Shown piece after piece: positions 1 to 7,809 of a DNA stretch of 64,000 nucleotides. The notes below the pieces were generated by a model. The model was not told the DNA's origin and did no database searches. It saw only the letters and a list, made by a program, of their open reading frames with translations. The stretch covers positions 2,218,001 to 2,282,000 of the forward strand of contig NZ_JAWPMM010000001.1 of assembly GCF_033344935.1 (NCBI RefSeq), written 5' to 3'. The translations under genes and the position numbers were made by a program. The DNA comes from Reichenbachiella sp. (GTDB lineage Bacteria; Bacteroidota; Bacteroidia; Cytophagales; Cyclobacteriaceae). The stretch's first letter is position 1. Each line of letters opens with the position of its first letter.

Positions 1-1213
1 TGGCAAAAAACTCTTGCTTACGGCGTTGCTTTTCTTTGTTCCATTCTTTTTTCTCGGCCTCAGTCATGGGCTTTTCGGTTTGAGGGAATGGGTTACTTTT
101 AATGACCTGGAGCGTGGTCTTAGTCAGTTTCTCAATCGCTTTGATGCGACTGTTTTCTTCTGGTTCGCAGAGGGATATGGCATTGCCTGCTTCACCTGCT
201 CGACCTGATCTTCCGATTCTATGTACGTAAGTTTCTGCTTCTTCTGGCACATCGTAGTTGATCACATACTTCAGCTTATCGATGTCAATTCCACGAGCGG
301 CGATATCCGTAGCTACCAACACTCTGATGTGGCCTGATTTGAAGTCTTTCAGTGCTTTCTGTCTTTGATTCTGCGCCTTGTCGCCATGAATGGCTGCTGA
401 CTTTATTTTCTTTTTGTGCAATTCTCGAGCAATACGGTCTGCCCCATGTTTAGTCCGGCTAAAAACCAACACCTGATCGATTTTTTGGTCAGTAAGAATG
501 TGCAGCAACAACTTCTTTTTATCCGCACGATTGGTATAAAACAAGAATTGCTGTATGGTTTCTGCTGTCGAGGATACCGGGTTTACTTCGATCTTCTTAG
601 GGTTAGTCAGGATCTCATTGGCCAATTTCAGGATACTATTGGGCATGGTCGCTGAGAAGAACAAGGATTGTCTTTTCTTAGGTAAGTAGGTGAGGAGCTT
701 CTTTACATCATTTACAAATCCCATATCGAGCATGCGATCCGCTTCGTCCAAAACGAAGATTTTCACCTGATCCAAAGAGATGTATCCCTGACTAATCAAG
801 TCCAATAATCTACCAGGTGTAGCTACCAAAAGGTGAACACCTCTTTTGAGTTTGTCTACCTGACTGCCTTGCTTCACCCCACCAAAAATCACGGCATGTT
901 TCAAGTTGGTGTATTTGCTGTAGAGACGGATATTGTCTTCGATCTGAATGGCCAACTCACGAGTAGGCGTCACGATCAAAGAAAGCAATTGTGGTTTGCC
1001 GCCTTGTCCGCCTTCCATCTCATGAATACGCTGAATGATCGGGATGGCAAAGGCCGCTGTTTTACCTGTACCGGTCTGTGCGGAGCCTAATACGTCGTTT
1101 TGATCCAACACCAAGGGTATGGCTTTGGCTTGAATGGCAGTAGGTTCGGTGTAGTTTTTATCTTTCAACGCCTTAAGTATAGGCGCTATGAGGGGCAATT
1201 CTTCGAATGTCAT
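1..1213 (-). CDS. rhlE: DEAD-box ATP-dependent RNA helicase, RhlE type (3' end beyond window)
   Basis: I translated this frame directly; it starts at an ATG and stays open to the left edge, giving 404 codons without a stop. It shows the helicase motifs in order: Q motif (PTAIQ, about residues 24-28), Walker A AQTGTGKT (about 45), PTRELA, DEAD (about 153), SAT (about 186) and HRIGRSGRAG (about 334). The last visible residues are Lys/Arg-rich, as in RhlE tails. RhlE-type helicases unwind structured RNA during ribosome assembly and in cold. The gene is monocistronic here, with gdhA divergent. A TACCTTTG promoter box and a small hairpin lie in its leader. The C-terminus is not visible, so RhlE versus a sister DEAD-box subfamily is a judgement from motifs. 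Confidence 0.93.
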   Translation of the reverse strand, partial: MTFEELPLIAPILKALKDKNYTEPTAIQAKAIPLVLDQNDVLGSAQTGTGKTAAFAIPIIQRIHEMEGGQGGKPQLLSLIVTPTRELAIQIEDNIRLYSKYTNLKHAVIFGGVKQGSQVDKLKRGVHLLVATPGRLLDLISQGYISLDQVKIFVLDEADRMLDMGFVNDVKKLLTYLPKKRQSLFFSATMPNSILKLANEILTNPKKIEVNPVSSTAETIQQFLFYTNRADKKKLLLHILTDQKIDQVLVFSRTKHGADRIARELHKKKIKSAAIHGDKAQNQRQKALKDFKSGHIRVLVATDIAARGIDIDKLKYVINYDVPEEAETYVHRIGRSGRAGEAGNAISLCEPEENSRIKAIEKLTKTTLQVIKSNPFPQTEKPMTEAEKKEWNKEKQRRKQEFFA

Positions 1214-1223
1214 AAAATGCAAT

Positions 1224-1243
1224 AAAGTGCTGAAATGCACTTT
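1224..1243 (-). other. 5'-leader hairpin of the RhlE-type helicase
   Basis: Seven-base arms AAAGTGC and GCACTTT enclose a six-base loop, between the promoter and the start codon of the helicase. It would form in the leader mRNA about 10 bases before the ATG. RNA-helicase genes are often autoregulated through leader structure, but that is inference here. Confidence 0.45.
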
Positions 1244-1261
1244 TGGCATTTCTCTGTGGCG

Positions 1262-1269
1262 CAAAGGTA
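1262..1269 (-). promoter_or_regulatory. Bacteroidota-type promoter box for the RhlE-type helicase
   Basis: On the minus strand the sequence is TACCTTTG followed by cgcc, matching the TAnnTTTG box of the Bacteroidota housekeeping sigma factor. It predicts a leader of roughly 45 nt. No good TTTG box is seen at the expected upstream distance, so the assignment rests on the -7 box alone. Confidence 0.55.
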
Positions 1270-1492
1270 GACATTAGTAAGACTAATCGGTTAGGATATG
1301 AAAAATAGATTTTTTCTTGCCAAAGTACTGGATGCCATCATGCATTTTTGATGTGAACTCTGTTGATCAACTAAGTGTTTTAATGCTATTTTATAGCTTA
1401 TAGGGCACTTTATTGCTGGTAAATTATTACTTGTAATTGTTCTCGGAAATTCACAAATTACTAATACTAAAGTAACTGAACCCCTTAAGCTT

Positions 1493-2743
1493 ATGTTAGA
1501 AGAGAGTAAATATTATTTCAATAAAGCCGCTAAAGTTTTAGAATTACAAACCTTGGGGCGCAAAATACTCGAGACTCCTTTTCGAGTGGTGAAAGTGGAA
1601 ATAGTGACGGATGCCGACGATGGTACTTTCAATCACCACATCGGCTTTCGTGTACAGCATGACAATTCTCGTGGGCCTATGAAAGGCGGACTGAGGTATC
1701 ACCCCAGTGTGGACGAATATGAAGCTGAAGCTCTCGCTTCACTAATGACATGGAAAACAGCAGTGGTAAATATTCCTTATGGCGGTGCCAAAGGTGGCGT
1801 GAATTGCGATCCGGAAAAATTGTCAGAAAAGGAATTGCACGACATCACACGGACCTTCGTAGGTCATATCAAAGAAGTGATCGGTCCTAAACTGGATATC
1901 CCTGCACCTGATGTCAATACCAATGCGAAGATCATGGGGTGGATCATGGACGAATATTCACAGCACTATGGGTTTTCTCCAGGAGTAGTCACAGGCAAGC
2001 CTTTGCATTTGTTTGGAAGTGAAGGAAGAGAAGAAGCGACTGGTCGTGGGGTGATGATAGCGCTTGAGCATGCTTTGAAAGATAAGAAGATGTCATTTGA
2101 AGGGCTGCGAGTGGCTGTTCAGGGATTTGGCAATGTGGGAAGCCATGCTTCAAGATTGATAGCCGAGAAAGGCGCTAAAATAGTGGCTGTGGGTGACCAT
2201 AAGGGAGGTGTTCAGAATCCTGAAGGTCTCGATGTTGAAAAGTTAGGCGAGTGGGTGAAGAAAAACCGAACAGTAGCCGGATTTGATGGTGGTGATGCAT
2301 TTGAAAGTACAGAAGTTCTGACCTGGGATTGTGATGTGCTGATTCCTGCCGCACTGGGTGGCGTATTGACCAAGGAAAATGCCAAAGATGTTCGTGCTAA
2401 AATTGTTGTGGAAGCAGCCAATGGCCCTACCACGCCAGAAGCAGACGAAATATTCTTTAAAAAGGACATTTTAGTGATTCCTGATATTTTGGCTAATGCC
2501 GGCGGGGTAACGGTGAGTTACTTCGAATGGGCTCAAAATATTCAGCAGTTTAAATGGGAATTGGAACGGATCAAAAATGAACTGTACCAAACCATGACTA
2601 AAGCATATAATGATGTAGCCGATATCGCCAAATCAAAAAATGTGGATATGCGCACCGCAGCCTTTGTACTAGGCATTGGTCGAGTGGCTCGTGCCACCAT
2701 GTCGAGAACCCATATGTCGAGTGCTCAGTTTGATGAGTATTAA
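1493..2743 (+). CDS. gdhA: Glu/Leu/Phe/Val dehydrogenase, probable glutamate dehydrogenase
   Basis: This 416-residue protein interconverts glutamate and 2-oxoglutarate plus ammonia, linking nitrogen assimilation and amino-acid catabolism. The fold is complete: substrate-binding lysines in PMKGGLRYHP (K64) and MTWKTA (K88), the catalytic lysine in GGAKGG (K100), the conserved aspartate in PAPDV (D140), and the dinucleotide-binding loop GFGNVG (211-216). Length matches the hexameric small GDH class. It follows a gap of about 280 bases after the divergent helicase start and seems to be transcribed alone. Cofactor preference (NAD versus NADP) cannot be read with certainty; the acidic residue expected for NAD (VAVGDHKG after the loop) suggests NAD. 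Confidence 0.95.
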   Translation: MLEESKYYFNKAAKVLELQTLGRKILETPFRVVKVEIVTDADDGTFNHHIGFRVQHDNSRGPMKGGLRYHPSVDEYEAEALASLMTWKTAVVNIPYGGAKGGVNCDPEKLSEKELHDITRTFVGHIKEVIGPKLDIPAPDVNTNAKIMGWIMDEYSQHYGFSPGVVTGKPLHLFGSEGREEATGRGVMIALEHALKDKKMSFEGLRVAVQGFGNVGSHASRLIAEKGAKIVAVGDHKGGVQNPEGLDVEKLGEWVKKNRTVAGFDGGDAFESTEVLTWDCDVLIPAALGGVLTKENAKDVRAKIVVEAANGPTTPEADEIFFKKDILVIPDILANAGGVTVSYFEWAQNIQQFKWELERIKNELYQTMTKAYNDVADIAKSKNVDMRTAAFVLGIGRVARATMSRTHMSSAQFDEY

Positions 2744-2812
2744 TTGAAATTAAGTTTAAGAGAAGTTTTGCAAGTTGGCCGAAAGGTCAACTTGTTTTGT
2801 TTTGTGGTGATT

Positions 2813-2858
2813 GCAAGTGGCTCACGCGTTACGCTGTCGCTAAACGCGCGATTGGGGG
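2813..2858 (+). repeat. REP-like unit 1 (GTGG plus bulged hairpin)
   Basis: The unit begins GCAAGTGG and continues into an imperfect hairpin with arms CGCGTTA and TAAACGCG around a GTC-containing loop, ending ATTGGGG. It matches unit 3 on the far side of the transposase gene almost base for base. A GTRG tetranucleotide followed by a bulged hairpin is the known architecture of REP sequences recognised by RAYT proteins. Confidence 0.75.
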
Positions 2859-2877
2859 AAGTGCATGAATGTTATGG

Positions 2878-2905
2878 CGCGCGTTTAGCGAAGCGTAACG
2901 CGTGC
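2878..2905 (-). repeat. REP-like unit 2, inverted
   Basis: This is the same hairpin as unit 1 in opposite orientation (CACGCGTTACGCT ... CGCTAAACGCGCG read on the minus strand), with a slightly shorter loop. Units 1 and 2 form an inverted pair, resembling a BIME, and lie just downstream of the transposase stop codon. The tetranucleotide before this copy is degenerate. Confidence 0.7.
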
Positions 2906-2910
2906 CTGTG

Positions 2911-3456
2911 CTACGAAAGCATTTCAATCTTCAGCATCCCCACATGCCCGGCATAGTTTCTAGCCGAACTGTACCAGTAATATTCTGGCTCGTCCACAAT
3001 TTCTGATTGCACAGGATTGTGATGAATATAATCCAACTTTTCTTGAACCCATTTGGCACTATCTAGCAAAATGGGATGATTTCCATCTTGCCAAACTTTA
3101 TATTCGGATATTCTATTCAATGGTTTGCCGGACTTTTTGAACGCTCGAAGTAGCCATTCTTTACGACTTTCATTTATCCTTTTAATCTCTTTGATTAGAG
3201 CTGCGGCGGTGTGCTTCTTAAAATCCCGAAATATTTCACTCAAATTTGCATTTTCAGCACTGACAATCATGTGCAAATGGCTGGGCATCAGTACCCAGGC
3301 ATGCACCTTCAATCCTTTCTTTTCTTGACAAAATTTTAGAGACGCTACAATGACATGCTTAAACTCTGCTCTTGTAAATAGATCAATCCAATGAACGACG
3401 GTAGAAGTGGTGAAATATAAACCTTCTGGATCTAGGAATTTGTACATTTCAGACAT
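2911..3456 (-). CDS. REP-associated tyrosine transposase (RAYT), Y1 HUH family
   Basis: This 181-residue protein belongs to the IS200/IS605-like Y1 transposase family. It has the HUH metal-binding motif in MPSHLHMIV (H60, H62) and the nucleophile in KLDYIHHNPV (Y143), the usual spacing for RAYTs. Members nick single-stranded DNA at REP hairpins and are normally single-copy domesticated genes without transposon ends of their own. Here the gene is bracketed by REP-like units on both sides (2813, 2878 and 3509), which is the REPtron arrangement. No frameshift or missing catalytic residue was seen, so it may be active. The start could also be the second ATG (residue 4). Confidence 0.9.
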   Translation of the reverse strand: MSEMYKFLDPEGLYFTTSTVVHWIDLFTRAEFKHVIVASLKFCQEKKGLKVHAWVLMPSHLHMIVSAENANLSEIFRDFKKHTAAALIKEIKRINESRKEWLLRAFKKSGKPLNRISEYKVWQDGNHPILLDSAKWVQEKLDYIHHNPVQSEIVDEPEYYWYSSARNYAGHVGMLKIEMLS

Positions 3457-3508
3457 GAGGAGGAGGGTTGATAGGTTAGTGTAATTTTAAGTATTTTTCA
3501 TGGAGCCA

Positions 3509-3555
3509 GCAAGTGGCGCACGCGTTACGCTGTCGCTAAACGCGCGCGATTGGGG
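3509..3555 (+). repeat. REP-like unit 3, upstream of RAYT gene
   Basis: It opens GCAAGTGG and closes ATTGGGG like unit 1, with the same CGCGTTACGC...GCTAAACGCG hairpin core, and differs by only a few bases. Units 1 and 3 are direct repeats that enclose the transposase gene and unit 2. Confidence 0.75.
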
Positions 3556-3623
3556 TTTCCAAAAGCTATGCGGCTTCTTTCACCTCTGAACCGCCCTGCA
3601 GACATATCGATTGTTACCAGCAT

Positions 3624-4439
3624 TTATTTTGACTGTGTAGATATGTTTATGTCTAAATCTTTAATTATTCCAAGATGTATAGGATTTTTACCAACTTCCA
3701 ATACACCAGATTTGAACGTCATTTTATAGAGATTTAAATGTTCTAAATTTGTACTATTTCTTATGAGATGCACCAGAGTATTAAAATCTTCTGAATCCAT
3801 TCTCTGACCAATTATAATTCCTGTTAAGCTCTTAAGGTCAAAAGGGACTGATCTCCTCTGATCATTTTCGAACCTTCTGTATAACCTATATTCTTCTTCG
3901 TAATCCCATTTTATGTTTTTATTAAGTAACACATTTTTTTCTCTATCACTATACCGAAATGAACTATTGTCTCCAGACGTTATTAAATCTACATAAGGTA
4001 GTTCTTCGTTATATTCGACTTCTCCGAGTTTTATATCTGGATAAATACTATTTAGGCTTTTTAATAGTTTGTGTTGATCAAATATTAAACAAACGCCTTT
4101 ATGTGAATCGGCATAATGAGACCACATCAAAACATCGTTGTTTTTCTTTGAAAAACACGTCAACCCAAACTGAGACCTCAGTGTATTTTTAACAAAGTCG
4201 CTAAATGTTTTATGAAAAATGTGTGGGCTATGATTTTGTCCCTTGGGCCTTGGAATTATAAATGAGCTCTGATTTTTGTAGAATTCATCAATACTTTCGT
4301 TTGAAGGCATTTTTGATGTGTCTCTAATTTGAAATTCACCTTCATATGGGTCGTTAAGGTCTTCTATTTTCCCAAACCAAAGTTCTCCTTTAATGAGTGT
4401 TTTTAAGAGGTTGGCGGAGAAAGGAGAATATTTATACAT
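3624..4439 (-). CDS. DUF2971 family protein
   Basis: This 271-residue protein shows the DUF2971 signature: LWFGKIEDLNDPYEG near the N-terminus, LTCFSKKNNDVLMWSHYAD in the middle, GVCLIFD after it, and WDYEEEYRLYRRF toward the C-terminus. The biochemical function of the family is not established; members are patchily distributed and often occur in accessory or defence-rich regions. No signal peptide or membrane segment is visible, so it should be cytoplasmic. It is distinctly AT-rich against its neighbours and sits between a REP/RAYT element and an orphan effector-like gene, consistent with horizontal acquisition. Confidence 0.8.
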   Translation of the reverse strand: MYKYSPFSANLLKTLIKGELWFGKIEDLNDPYEGEFQIRDTSKMPSNESIDEFYKNQSSFIIPRPKGQNHSPHIFHKTFSDFVKNTLRSQFGLTCFSKKNNDVLMWSHYADSHKGVCLIFDQHKLLKSLNSIYPDIKLGEVEYNEELPYVDLITSGDNSSFRYSDREKNVLLNKNIKWDYEEEYRLYRRFENDQRRSVPFDLKSLTGIIIGQRMDSEDFNTLVHLIRNSTNLEHLNLYKMTFKSGVLEVGKNPIHLGIIKDLDINISTQSK

Positions 4440-4465
4440 GGATTAGATTATTGAGGCTAACCTAG

Positions 4466-4491
4466 CTAAACTGCGTTTTAATGCAGTTTAG
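4466..4491. other. Perfect hairpin between two accessory genes
   Basis: Nine-base arms CTAAACTGC and GCAGTTTAG enclose an eight-base loop. It lies downstream of the 4510-5172 gene and just upstream of the DUF2971 start. There is no clear T-tract on the minus strand, so a terminator is only one option; a leader structure or a repeat end is possible. Confidence 0.5.
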
Positions 4492-4509
4492 ATTTTGTTA
4501 TAGGCTTGT

Positions 4510-5172
4510 TTACTTTCTTAGCTTATCGTATAGGCTCATCAATTTACCCAGAATCACTTGTGCTTGTGATATTAGTTGGGCTATCGAATCCCTTTCTATG
4601 CGATCAGCTGGTGTTGTCACTGCATGGTTGTATAGCTGATTTGAAACTGATCTACCATATTTTCTTATTGCAGGGCCAGTTCCTCGCCCTTGGCCTTCCT
4701 CATAAGCAGTTTGCGCTGTTGTCTGGTTAATACAAGGCATTTGCGACAGGTTGCACGCATCATTAAAGAAATTGCCTACGATTGCTTGGAAGGCAGGCAG
4801 TTTAATTGTGCTAGCAGCCTGATTTTTAATATCGGTAAGGTTTTTTCTATATCTCATAGTCTCCTCTATTACACCAGCAAAATTCATAGCAGGAGTCTCT
4901 TGTTGCAAAGCATTCCTTTCGGGAGTGTCTCCAAGAAATCCAAACACCTCTGTAGCTGGACCTACTGGCACTTGCCCGAGAGTACTTCTCATCCTCTGTA
5001 CCAGATTATTACTTTTATTATCAATAATTTCTTTCATTTTTCTTTGAGCAATAGCCTCAGGTCGATTATCTATAAACTGAAAAGTAGGCTTATTACTATT
5101 CCGCTTTTGAACAACTTGATTCGCAACCGATTGGCTTTTATTCTCTTGAGTTTTGTCAGCGTGAGTGTTCAT
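4510..5172 (-). CDS. Orphan protein with effector-type N-terminal motif (FxFxDNRPEAIAQRK)
   Basis: The 220-residue product has a polar N-terminus followed by FQFIDNRPEAIAQRK at residues 31-45. From memory of the family, near-identical stretches (FVDNRPEAIAQRKLQE) open many Bacteroidota proteins that carry the DUF4157/eCIS-core domain or toxin domains linked to contractile injection systems. The metalloprotease-like HExxH of DUF4157 is absent; residues 60-220 match nothing I recognise and look largely helical. There is no signal peptide or membrane segment. No injection-system structural genes occur in the window. The likely role, as cargo, immunity or scaffold, is inference. The start ATG follows an AT-rich leader. 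Confidence 0.65.
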   Translation of the reverse strand: MNTHADKTQENKSQSVANQVVQKRNSNKPTFQFIDNRPEAIAQRKMKEIIDNKSNNLVQRMRSTLGQVPVGPATEVFGFLGDTPERNALQQETPAMNFAGVIEETMRYRKNLTDIKNQAASTIKLPAFQAIVGNFFNDACNLSQMPCINQTTAQTAYEEGQGRGTGPAIRKYGRSVSNQLYNHAVTTPADRIERDSIAQLISQAQVILGKLMSLYDKLRK

Positions 5173-5360
5173 AATTTATTCTTTTCAGATTTTAGTCAAT
5201 TACCTACAATATTTATATAAAGTGCACTATGCACTATATACGCACTGCATCAATACTGTTGATTTAATTAAAATATAATTTCTCTCAGAAGGGCTGCGGC
5301 CTGGCTGCTGACCAGATGGAATGTAAAATAGGAAAATCAGCGGATGATTACAACTCGGTG

Positions 5361-6083
5361 TTACTCACTTTTATCAAACCAAATCACCTCAGAATCTATT
5401 TGATCTGGCTGGATGTCCAATAGGCGATAAGCAAACCCAATGTTTTCTACTTCGGCCTTCTTGGAGTGTCGTTTGATTTGAATACTAGCCGATGGTGTGA
5501 CCGTTTGTTTAATATGCCCATCTACACACTCATCATCCAAATGCAAATGTCCACAGAAGATATGAACGGGCTTGGGGTGCTTCTTTAATAGCTCATGAAT
5601 CGCTTGGTCTCCCTCTAGCGGAAATTCCAAATGAGGAGTGGTGTGAGTGGGTAATATCGGGTGGTGCACGAAAAGTAGAATGCTTTTATCTGTTTGTAAT
5701 TCAGCTTCGAGCCAGTCGAGTTGCAAGGCACTGATGGCATCCGGAGACGTATCTAAGAAAATGGATTTGTATGCTTCTCCTTCTTCACTCCAGTACCAGG
5801 CCTTTCTGTCCTGTATGGCGGCTGGCCTTTTGGTTTGCACGACTTTGTCAAAATCCTCATGATTGCCCAGAATCACTTTGTACTCGAATGGGCGCTCTTC
5901 CAGCGAATCGAAGAATTTTTGATGTGCCGCAGGCGCACCAATGTCTCCCAGATAGATGACTTCTTGGATACCTTTGGATTCTATATCGTCCAAGATGATT
6001 TTCCAGTTATCCCATGAAGAGACATCCTGTTCAGAGACCCAGTCTTCTTCGGCATGCAGGTCAGTAATTAAAGCAATTTTCAT
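5361..6083 (-). CDS. Calcineurin-like metallophosphoesterase
   Basis: A 240-residue cytoplasmic phosphoesterase. Metal-ligand motifs appear in the canonical order: TDLH near residue 8, YLGDIG near 45, LGNHED near 73, FVHHP near 139 and FCGHLH near 177. This is the set seen in the CpdA/Icc-like class that hydrolyses phosphomono- or diesters, including cyclic nucleotides in some members; the real substrate cannot be read. I chose the ATG at 6083, giving MKIALITDLH directly, over a TTG two codons upstream. It is transcribed in the same direction as the oxidoreductase gene upstream but with a gap of about 50 bases. Confidence 0.85.
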   Translation of the reverse strand: MKIALITDLHAEEDWVSEQDVSSWDNWKIILDDIESKGIQEVIYLGDIGAPAAHQKFFDSLEERPFEYKVILGNHEDFDKVVQTKRPAAIQDRKAWYWSEEGEAYKSIFLDTSPDAISALQLDWLEAELQTDKSILLFVHHPILPTHTTPHLEFPLEGDQAIHELLKKHPKPVHIFCGHLHLDDECVDGHIKQTVTPSASIQIKRHSKKAEVENIGFAYRLLDIQPDQIDSEVIWFDKSE

Positions 6084-6137
6084 GGTCAATTTAGACTGTT
6101 TTCAAAGACAGGGTTTACGCGATGCTCAAAATTAGGT

Positions 6138-7106
6138 TTATATCTCAACTACCAATTTACCTTTAGCCTTATTATCTTCCATATATTGATGAGCTTCAGC
6201 CACTTGATCCAAGCTGAAAACTGTATCGATATTGAGATGGATATTCCCTTTCTCTACTTCGTTGATAAATTCCTGAAGCAGCTCCTTGGATAAATTTTTG
6301 GATTCACCCATATAGACGGTCAATCGGCCCAAAGAAGGAATATCACCCATAGGCGTGAAACTGTCCATGGTCCAGGCTCCACCTAGAATGCCTGTCATAC
6401 ATACCATGCCTTTATATCCAATACATCCAAGTGAGTCCTTCAGCGTTTTGATACCGATTAGTTCCAATACCTTGTGGACTCCGTCTGGATACAGTTGGTG
6501 CAAATCGTCTTTCACTTCGCCACTATCGATCAGAACATGATCCGCACCATTGTCTAGCAAGGCTTGTGTCTTGTCTGGGTTTCGAGTGGTGGAGATCACG
6601 GTAGCTCCCAGGCTTTTGGCCAATTGGCAAGCCAGCATCCCAATAGAGGAGGTACCACCACGAATGAGTAAAGTTTCTCCTTTTTGCAATTCGAGTGCCT
6701 GATGCAAGGAGCCGGATACGGTCTGAAACATTTCAGGAATTGCACCTAAGGTGCTCCAGGGCAATTGGCTTTTGAATGGAAAGATAATTGCCAAAGGTAC
6801 CAGCGCATATTCCGCATAGCCACCATCAAAAAATCTACCCATTCCACCCATGATGGCTGCCACTTGCTGGCCGGTAGCATAGGTACCAGAAGGATCATTT
6901 TCTACGACGCCTACGCATTCGATCCCTTGAATCCTTGGAAACTTCACGCCTGGAGACTCTCCCTGACGAGTGAACATCTCCGATCGGTTCAGCCCAAAGG
7001 CCTTGACTTGTAGGAGTACCCAACCTGACTTGACTTCAGGTTGGGGTACTTCTTGAGTTTTTATGACCGACGGTTCGCCCGCCTGTGTAGTAACTGCAGC
7101 TCTCAT
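6138..7106 (-). CDS. Zinc-independent MDR oxidoreductase (quinone oxidoreductase type)
   Basis: This 322-residue medium-chain dehydrogenase/reductase has the GroES-like N-terminal half (VLLQVKAFGLNRSEMFTRQG, about 31-50) and a Rossmann half with LIRGGTSSIGMLACQLAK (about 147-164). Catalytic zinc cysteine and histidine ligands are lacking, which fits the NADPH quinone oxidoreductase branch that reduces quinones or enones. Its ATG follows immediately after the TAA of the upstream NTF2-like gene with no spacer, so the two are almost certainly co-transcribed and perhaps translationally coupled. Substrate is unknown. Confidence 0.85.
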   Translation of the reverse strand: MRAAVTTQAGEPSVIKTQEVPQPEVKSGWVLLQVKAFGLNRSEMFTRQGESPGVKFPRIQGIECVGVVENDPSGTYATGQQVAAIMGGMGRFFDGGYAEYALVPLAIIFPFKSQLPWSTLGAIPEMFQTVSGSLHQALELQKGETLLIRGGTSSIGMLACQLAKSLGATVISTTRNPDKTQALLDNGADHVLIDSGEVKDDLHQLYPDGVHKVLELIGIKTLKDSLGCIGYKGMVCMTGILGGAWTMDSFTPMGDIPSLGRLTVYMGESKNLSKELLQEFINEVEKGNIHLNIDTVFSLDQVAEAHQYMEDNKAKGKLVVEI

Positions 7107-7553
7107 TTATTTCATTTTATTGAAAATATAGCGATCAATTTTCCAATTTCCATTCTCTTTTTTCAAAACGAACAGCTCTCGGTTTTCTTCGGGCACAGTT
7201 TCACCGGTGGCATGAATCAGGGTAGAGCCTTTAGAGGTAGTTCGGGCAAAGGCATATTTGTCTATAACTTCGATTTCGTCGATGAAAAATTCGATGTTCA
7301 ATTGAATTTGACTAAAGACAAAAACATAGGCGCCTTTCACCTGTTCTTGGCCAATGGCAGTGGGAGCGCCGGAAGGCATAAATACGCCATTTTCGGTATA
7401 TAATGCTAAAGCTTTGCTGGTGCTGGACTCATTGAGTGCATCCCGATAGTTGAATAGTGTTTTTTTGATTGCTTCTTTCATGGTTTCTTTTTTTGATTGA
7501 CTCATAGAGGTGAATGGTAAAATGGCTAGTGCCAAAATGATGATATGTTTCAT
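7107..7553 (-). CDS. Secreted NTF2-like (SnoaL/SgcJ-type) protein
   Basis: The 148-residue product begins with a signal peptide (MKHIIILALAILPFTSMSQS) and continues as an NTF2-like cone fold: FNYRDALNESSTSKALALYTENGVFMPSGAPTAIGQEQV is the usual helix-strand start, and WKIDRYIFN the terminal strand. Such proteins bind small hydrophobic ligands or act as isomerases or cyclases; function cannot be assigned. It heads a two-gene unit with the quinone oxidoreductase, whose start codon abuts this gene's stop. A related NTF2-like protein lies at 8677-9135. Confidence 0.8.
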   Translation of the reverse strand: MKHIIILALAILPFTSMSQSKKETMKEAIKKTLFNYRDALNESSTSKALALYTENGVFMPSGAPTAIGQEQVKGAYVFVFSQIQLNIEFFIDEIEVIDKYAFARTTSKGSTLIHATGETVPEENRELFVLKKENGNWKIDRYIFNKMK

Positions 7554-7667
7554 TTTAATTGTGTTTTAGAATGAAGCAAAGGTGGGCTGGGATCATGGAA
7601 TTGACCCTTGATCTATTTTAAGAAATAGGCTTGATGTAGTTTAAGAGTAGGTGAAATAGACCTGTTC

Positions 7668-7745
7668 TGTCATTTCGACGGTAGGAGAAATCTTAATATT
7701 TCTAATAATTATTAATGAGATTTCTCCCTGTTGGTCGAAATGACA
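7668..7745. repeat. Dispersed palindromic repeat, TGTCATTTCGAC family, copy 1
   Basis: The left arm TGTCATTTCGACGGTAGGAG and right arm CTCC...GGTCGAAATGACA form a long inverted repeat with an AT-rich centre. Near-identical ends recur at 26546-26623 and, more diverged, at 25718-25805. It lies between a Crp-type regulator and the NTF2-like gene, both on the minus strand, and has no coding capacity. Confidence 0.75.
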
Positions 7746-7809
7746 AAAAGTTTAATGATTCCTTTGTTTCAAATACTTTAATTAACAAGCAATGGTGTCA
7801 GGGTTGCAA

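Noticed and set aside
2744-2956. Plus-strand open frame after gdhA
   Set aside because: It runs through the REP-like hairpins and into the antisense of the transposase; its amino-acid content is not protein-like.
4690-5220. Long plus-strand open frame opposite the orphan effector-like gene
   Set aside because: The minus-strand frame holds the recognisable DNRPEAIAQRK motif and a good start; the opposite frame has no recognisable feature.
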